From Lentisphaeria bacterium (GTDB taxonomy: Bacteria > Verrucomicrobiota > Lentisphaeria > Victivallales > Victivallaceae), in NCBI GenBank assembly GCA_017508385.1, contig JAFVZB010000025.1:16494-80493 (forward strand): a DNA stretch of 64,000 nt, in the 5' to 3' direction. Under the pieces are notes generated by a model. The model was not told where the DNA came from. It searched no databases and was given only the letters and a program-made list of their open reading frames with translations. The stretch's first letter is position 1. Each line of letters opens with the position of its first letter. Below are positions 60,933-64,000 of this stretch, in pieces. The translations under genes were made by a program, and so were the position numbers.

Positions 60933-63584
60933 ATGAGCAATCAAGAGGCACTGCCCAGAGCTTATGAGCCTGCGGCTGTTGAAAAACACTGGTTCCCTGT
61001 GTGGGAAAAAAGCGGATGTTTCCACGGCAAAGCCAATCCGCAAAAGACTCCGTTTTCCATCGTGATACCTCCTCCGAACGTCACCGGAATCCTTACTCTC
61101 GGTCACGTTCTCAACAACACCCTTCAGGATATCCTCGCACGCCGTGCCCGTATGCAGGGCAAAGAGGTCTGCTGGTTCCCCGGAACCGACCATGCCGGTA
61201 TCGCCACTGAGGCGAGAGTGGTCAAGTTCCTCAAAGAGACCGAAAATGTCTCCCGTGACGAGCTCGGTCGTGACGAGTTCATCAACCGCGTCTGGCAGTG
61301 GAAAAAGGAATACGGCGGCAAGATCATCACCCAGCTCCGCACTCTCGGTTGCTCCTGTGACTGGGAAAGAGAGCGGTTCACCATGGATGAGGGTCTTTCT
61401 GATGCCGTCAAAAAAGTCTTTATCCAGCTTTACAACAAGGGTTATATCTATCGCGGTCAGCGCATGATCAACTGGTGTCCGGCAGCCAAAAGTGCTCTCT
61501 CGGATGAGGAGGTCATTTATCGTGACGTTCCCGGCAAGTTCTACCACTTCCGTTACCCCTACGCCGACGGTTCAGGATATGTTGTTGTCGCAACCACCCG
61601 TCCTGAGACCATGTTCGGAGATACTGCCGTGGCAGTCCATCCCGACGATGAGCGTTACGCCGGAAAAATCGGCAAGATGCTGAAACTTCCGCTGACCGAC
61701 CGTGAGATTCCGGTGGTCGCCGATCAGCACGCCGACCCGACCAAGGGAACCGGAGCTGTGAAGATCACTCCGGGACACGACCCCAACGACTTTGAGGTCG
61801 GCCGCCGCTGCAATCTGGATGTCATCAACATCATGAATCCCGATGCCACTCTCAACGACTTCTGTCCTGCCGAGTTCGTCGGACTCGACCGTTTCGCCGC
61901 CCGTGAGCTCGCCGTCAAGCGCATGGAAGAGGCAGGACTCCTTGAGAAAATCGAAGATATCACCCACGCCGTCGGTTACTCCGAGCGCGGCAACGTGCCC
62001 ATCGAGACTCTCGTGAGTGCCCAGTGGTTCTGCAAGATGGGTGAGCTCGCCAAGCCCGCCATCGAGGCGGTCAAAAGCGGCAAAATCAAGTTCTATCCCG
62101 AACGCTGGAGCAAAACCTATTTTCACTGGATGGAGAACATTCAGGACTGGTGTATTTCACGTCAGCTCTGGTGGGGACACCGTATTCCTGCGTGGTACAA
62201 CGACGACAACCCCGGAGAAGTCTATGTGGGTGAAACCGCTCCGACCGCTCCCGGCAAGTGGCGGCAGGAAGAGGATGTGCTCGACACCTGGTTCAGCAGC
62301 TGGCTCTGGCCGTTTTCCATCATGGGATGGCCCGAAAAAACTGAGGAGCTCAAGTATTTCTATCCCACCAACGACCTTGTGACCGGTCCGGACATCATCT
62401 TCTTCTGGGTCGCCCGCATGATCATGGCAGGCTGTGAGTTCATCGGAGAGATTCCGTTCAGAAACGTCTATTTCACCAGCATCATCCGTGACGACAAGGG
62501 CAGAAAGCTCTCGAAAAGTCTCGGCAACTCACCCGACCCGCTCGAGGTCATTTCTGAGTACGGTGCCGATGCTCTGCGCTTTTCAATTGTTTACATCGCT
62601 CCTGTCGGAATCGATATCCGCTACTCAAACGAAAAGTGCGAGATCGGAAGAAATTTCGCCAACAAGCTCTGGAACGCCTGCCGTTTCCGCCAGATGCAGG
62701 GAGAGGTCTCTGCCGACTTTGAAAACGTTCCTGCGGGACTCTCAGGTGACGAAGAGTGGATGCTTGCCCGTCTCGAAGAGGCAGCAAAGAGCATCGGTGA
62801 GGAGCTCGACAAGTTCCGTTTCCACGCCGCCGCCCACGCTCTCTACAATCTGGTCTGGTCCGACTTCTGCGACTGGTTCGTTGAGGCTGAAAAACTTCCG
62901 CTCCGTGCCGGAGGCAAGGAAAAAGAGCGTGCTCTCGCCGTTCTCGACTACGCCCTCAACAAGATACTCAAGCTGCTGCATCCCTTCATGCCCTTCATCA
63001 CCGAGGAGCTCGCTCACCGCATGGGATTTGTTGCCGAAAACGACTCCATCATGTTCTCACAGTGGCCCGAAGCCAATCAGGAACTCAAACTCGACAACGA
63101 TATCATCCGCAGCATCGAGGGCAAGTTTGAAATGGTTCGCTCAGGACGCAATCTGCGTTCAAGCTACTCGATAGCTGACGGCAAAAAACTTGCTTTCCAT
63201 ATCAAAGCGGCAAATGAAACAGCTCTCGAGGTGCTCACCAAAGAGCTCGACTCCCTGAAACACCTGCTCAACGCCTCTGAGATCGAACTCGGACTCGAAG
63301 CATTCGACTGCGCCTCACGCGGAGCCGCTCCCAGCCAGCTCGGAGAGCTCGGAGTCATCAGTCTTCCGCTTGCCGGACTTATCGACGTCGAAGCTGAGTG
63401 CGCCAAACTGGAAAAACAACTCAAAGATATCGAGAAGTGGCTTTCCGGAGTCCGCGGCAGACTCTCCAACGAAAAGTTCGTGAACAGCGCACCCGCACAA
63501 GTGGTCGCCGATGCCCGCAAACAGCTGGAAGAGCTCGAAGCCAAAAAATCGCAAACCGAGTCCATCTTAGCTGGTTTAAGATAA
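60933..63584 (+). CDS. valS: Valyl-tRNA synthetase
   Basis: 883 aa class I synthetase. HIGH-type motif in PPNVTGILTLGHVLNNTL, editing-domain segment TTRPETMFGDTAVAVHPDDE, WCISRQLWWGHRIPAWY, and KMSKS-type KGRKLSKSLGNSPDPLE. C-terminal coiled coil (ECAKLEKQLKDIEKWL). Charges tRNA(Val). Promoter at 60849. The stop is followed at once by the family 2 element copy Y. Confidence 0.95.
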   Translation: MSNQEALPRAYEPAAVEKHWFPVWEKSGCFHGKANPQKTPFSIVIPPPNVTGILTLGHVLNNTLQDILARRARMQGKEVCWFPGTDHAGIATEARVVKFLKETENVSRDELGRDEFINRVWQWKKEYGGKIITQLRTLGCSCDWERERFTMDEGLSDAVKKVFIQLYNKGYIYRGQRMINWCPAAKSALSDEEVIYRDVPGKFYHFRYPYADGSGYVVVATTRPETMFGDTAVAVHPDDERYAGKIGKMLKLPLTDREIPVVADQHADPTKGTGAVKITPGHDPNDFEVGRRCNLDVINIMNPDATLNDFCPAEFVGLDRFAARELAVKRMEEAGLLEKIEDITHAVGYSERGNVPIETLVSAQWFCKMGELAKPAIEAVKSGKIKFYPERWSKTYFHWMENIQDWCISRQLWWGHRIPAWYNDDNPGEVYVGETAPTAPGKWRQEEDVLDTWFSSWLWPFSIMGWPEKTEELKYFYPTNDLVTGPDIIFFWVARMIMAGCEFIGEIPFRNVYFTSIIRDDKGRKLSKSLGNSPDPLEVISEYGADALRFSIVYIAPVGIDIRYSNEKCEIGRNFANKLWNACRFRQMQGEVSADFENVPAGLSGDEEWMLARLEEAAKSIGEELDKFRFHAAAHALYNLVWSDFCDWFVEAEKLPLRAGGKEKERALAVLDYALNKILKLLHPFMPFITEELAHRMGFVAENDSIMFSQWPEANQELKLDNDIIRSIEGKFEMVRSGRNLRSSYSIADGKKLAFHIKAANETALEVLTKELDSLKHLLNASEIELGLEAFDCASRGAAPSQLGELGVISLPLAGLIDVEAECAKLEKQLKDIEKWLSGVRGRLSNEKFVNSAPAQVVADARKQLEELEAKKSQTESILAGLR

Positions 63585-63705
63585 CGCACCGCCCTCGTTG
63601 GGGCGGTGCGGATGGTAATTGGAGCATACATTTCCATACCTGCGATTTGAAACGTCGGTTGGGTACTGCATAGAACAGCAAGTCACCTGACCGACGTTTT
63701 TGTTT
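63581..63705 (+). repeat. Structured 3' element, family 2, copy Y
   Basis: Hairpin 1: CGCACCGCCC/GGGCGGTGCG (63585-63594 with 63601-63610), overlapping the end of valS. Shared linker GGTAATTGG, GCATAC and CATACCTGCG. Hairpin 2: AACGTCGGT/ACCGACGTT (63651-63659 with 63690-63698) followed by TTTTTGTTT, which looks like a terminator for valS. Homologous to copy X at 49455-49577. Confidence 0.88.
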
Positions 63706-64000
63706 CTGTGATCAGCTGCCGGGGGCTTGTTTTCTCCGTTTTTACCTCTTTTTTGATGTTTGAAAAAGACAGGCTCTGTTCCCGAAACGGGTATGTCCCA
63801 TTTGTTGAGAAGAAAAATTTCCGGCGTTGGCGCATTGTGGTCAATCTCGTGCCTTGCTACTGCGCTGCTTCGGTCATGTACAGTCGTACACTCCCTCAGC
63901 TGCTCGGGCGCAAAACACGACCTTGACTCACACTGCATCCACCGATGCTAATAAGCCGTTTTGCGTTTTGCCGCAACCCCAATCTTTTACATATTTCACA
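63585..64000. other. Non-coding tail of the window
   Basis: 416 bp without a supported gene. After copy Y it holds the motif shared with 49135-49155 (63771-63791) and an imperfect hairpin of about 50 bp (63832-63936). The open frames here have no RBS or recognisable protein features. Confidence 0.65.
63771..63791 (+). repeat. Short motif shared with 49135-49155
   Basis: AGGCTCTGTTCCCGA then AACGGG, one base different from the other copy. It follows copy Y of the family 2 element, on the same strand. Confidence 0.75.

Noticed and set aside
63708..63951. Small + strand open frames near the right end
   Set aside because: They cover the shared motif and the long hairpin, with no RBS or conserved domain; more likely non-coding.
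1..64000. tRNA, rRNA and insertion-sequence genes
   Set aside because: I looked in the intergenic stretches and saw no tRNA cloverleaf, no rRNA conserved segments and no transposase or terminal inverted repeats with target duplications.

Overview
This window reads as part of the chromosome of a Gram-negative, probably anaerobic bacterium of the PVC group, most likely Lentisphaerae (Victivallales-like). The placement is inferred from the gene content. It has a prepilin-type protein with the FTLIELLVVIAIIAIL N-terminus, secreted right-handed beta-helix proteins, a GH2 glycosidase, a TIM-barrel epimerase paired with a Gfo/Idh/MocA dehydrogenase, and a ferredoxin-dependent 2-oxoacid oxidoreductase. 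lpxK, kdsD, an lptE-like gene and a BamD-like gene indicate an LPS outer membrane, and dxr indicates the MEP isoprenoid route. I see no rRNA, tRNA, CRISPR array, insertion sequence or prophage.

Layout. 1-8.7 kb: a pseudopilin cut by the window edge, then a + strand run (ttcA-like, flavodoxin, GH2, membrane protein, ZIP transporter, ybaK-like, EamA). 8.7-13.2 kb (- strand): a tandem AAA+ ATPase, then a sugar isomerase/dehydrogenase pair. 13.4-21 kb: a large beta-helix protein, a double PilT ATPase and a partial Flp/Tad set (cpaB plus an FHA-CpaF fusion). 21-25 kb: a Vor-type oxidoreductase with fused TPP and gamma subunits, and an RsmE methyltransferase fused in frame to a TPR lipoprotein. 25-36 kb (- strand): lpxK-galK-trpS-oppC-beta-helix and trpB-rdgC-like-trmB-lepB, plus a Cys/His-rich membrane-anchored protein. 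36-38.4 kb: HD hydrolase, IclR regulator and ung. 38.6-40.9 kb: an XRE-cupin-acyl-CoA-synthetase fusion. 41-49 kb: one long + strand run, hisE-hisG-kdsD-bamD-like-lptE-ktrB-ktrA-HIT-hypothetical-folD. 49.6-54.4 kb (- strand): two more PilT-like ATPases, a second signal peptidase and a GT-C-like membrane protein. 54.4-60.6 kb (- strand): folB-mutS-nadE-small membrane protein-dxr. 60.9-63.6 kb: valS, followed by a repeat-rich non-coding end.

The most unusual material is non-coding. Two families of structured intergenic repeats occur. One has three copies (about 38.5, 49.1 and 54.4 kb), built round a perfect 23-26 bp hairpin whose arms differ between the complete copies while pairing is kept. 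The other has two copies (about 49.5 and 63.6 kb), each starting within a few bases of a stop codon in sense orientation and ending in a terminator-like hairpin. Many genes share one promoter pattern (TTGNNN, 16-18 bp, TATNTT-like). For ttcA and the HD gene this puts the transcript start at or within a few bases of the ATG, suggesting leaderless mRNAs. Other points to follow up are the RsmE-lipoprotein fusion, a NAD synthetase whose glutaminase domain has lost catalytic residues, and nested palindromes in the pseudopilin leader.

All family names come from reading motifs and overall resemblance. No database search was run.
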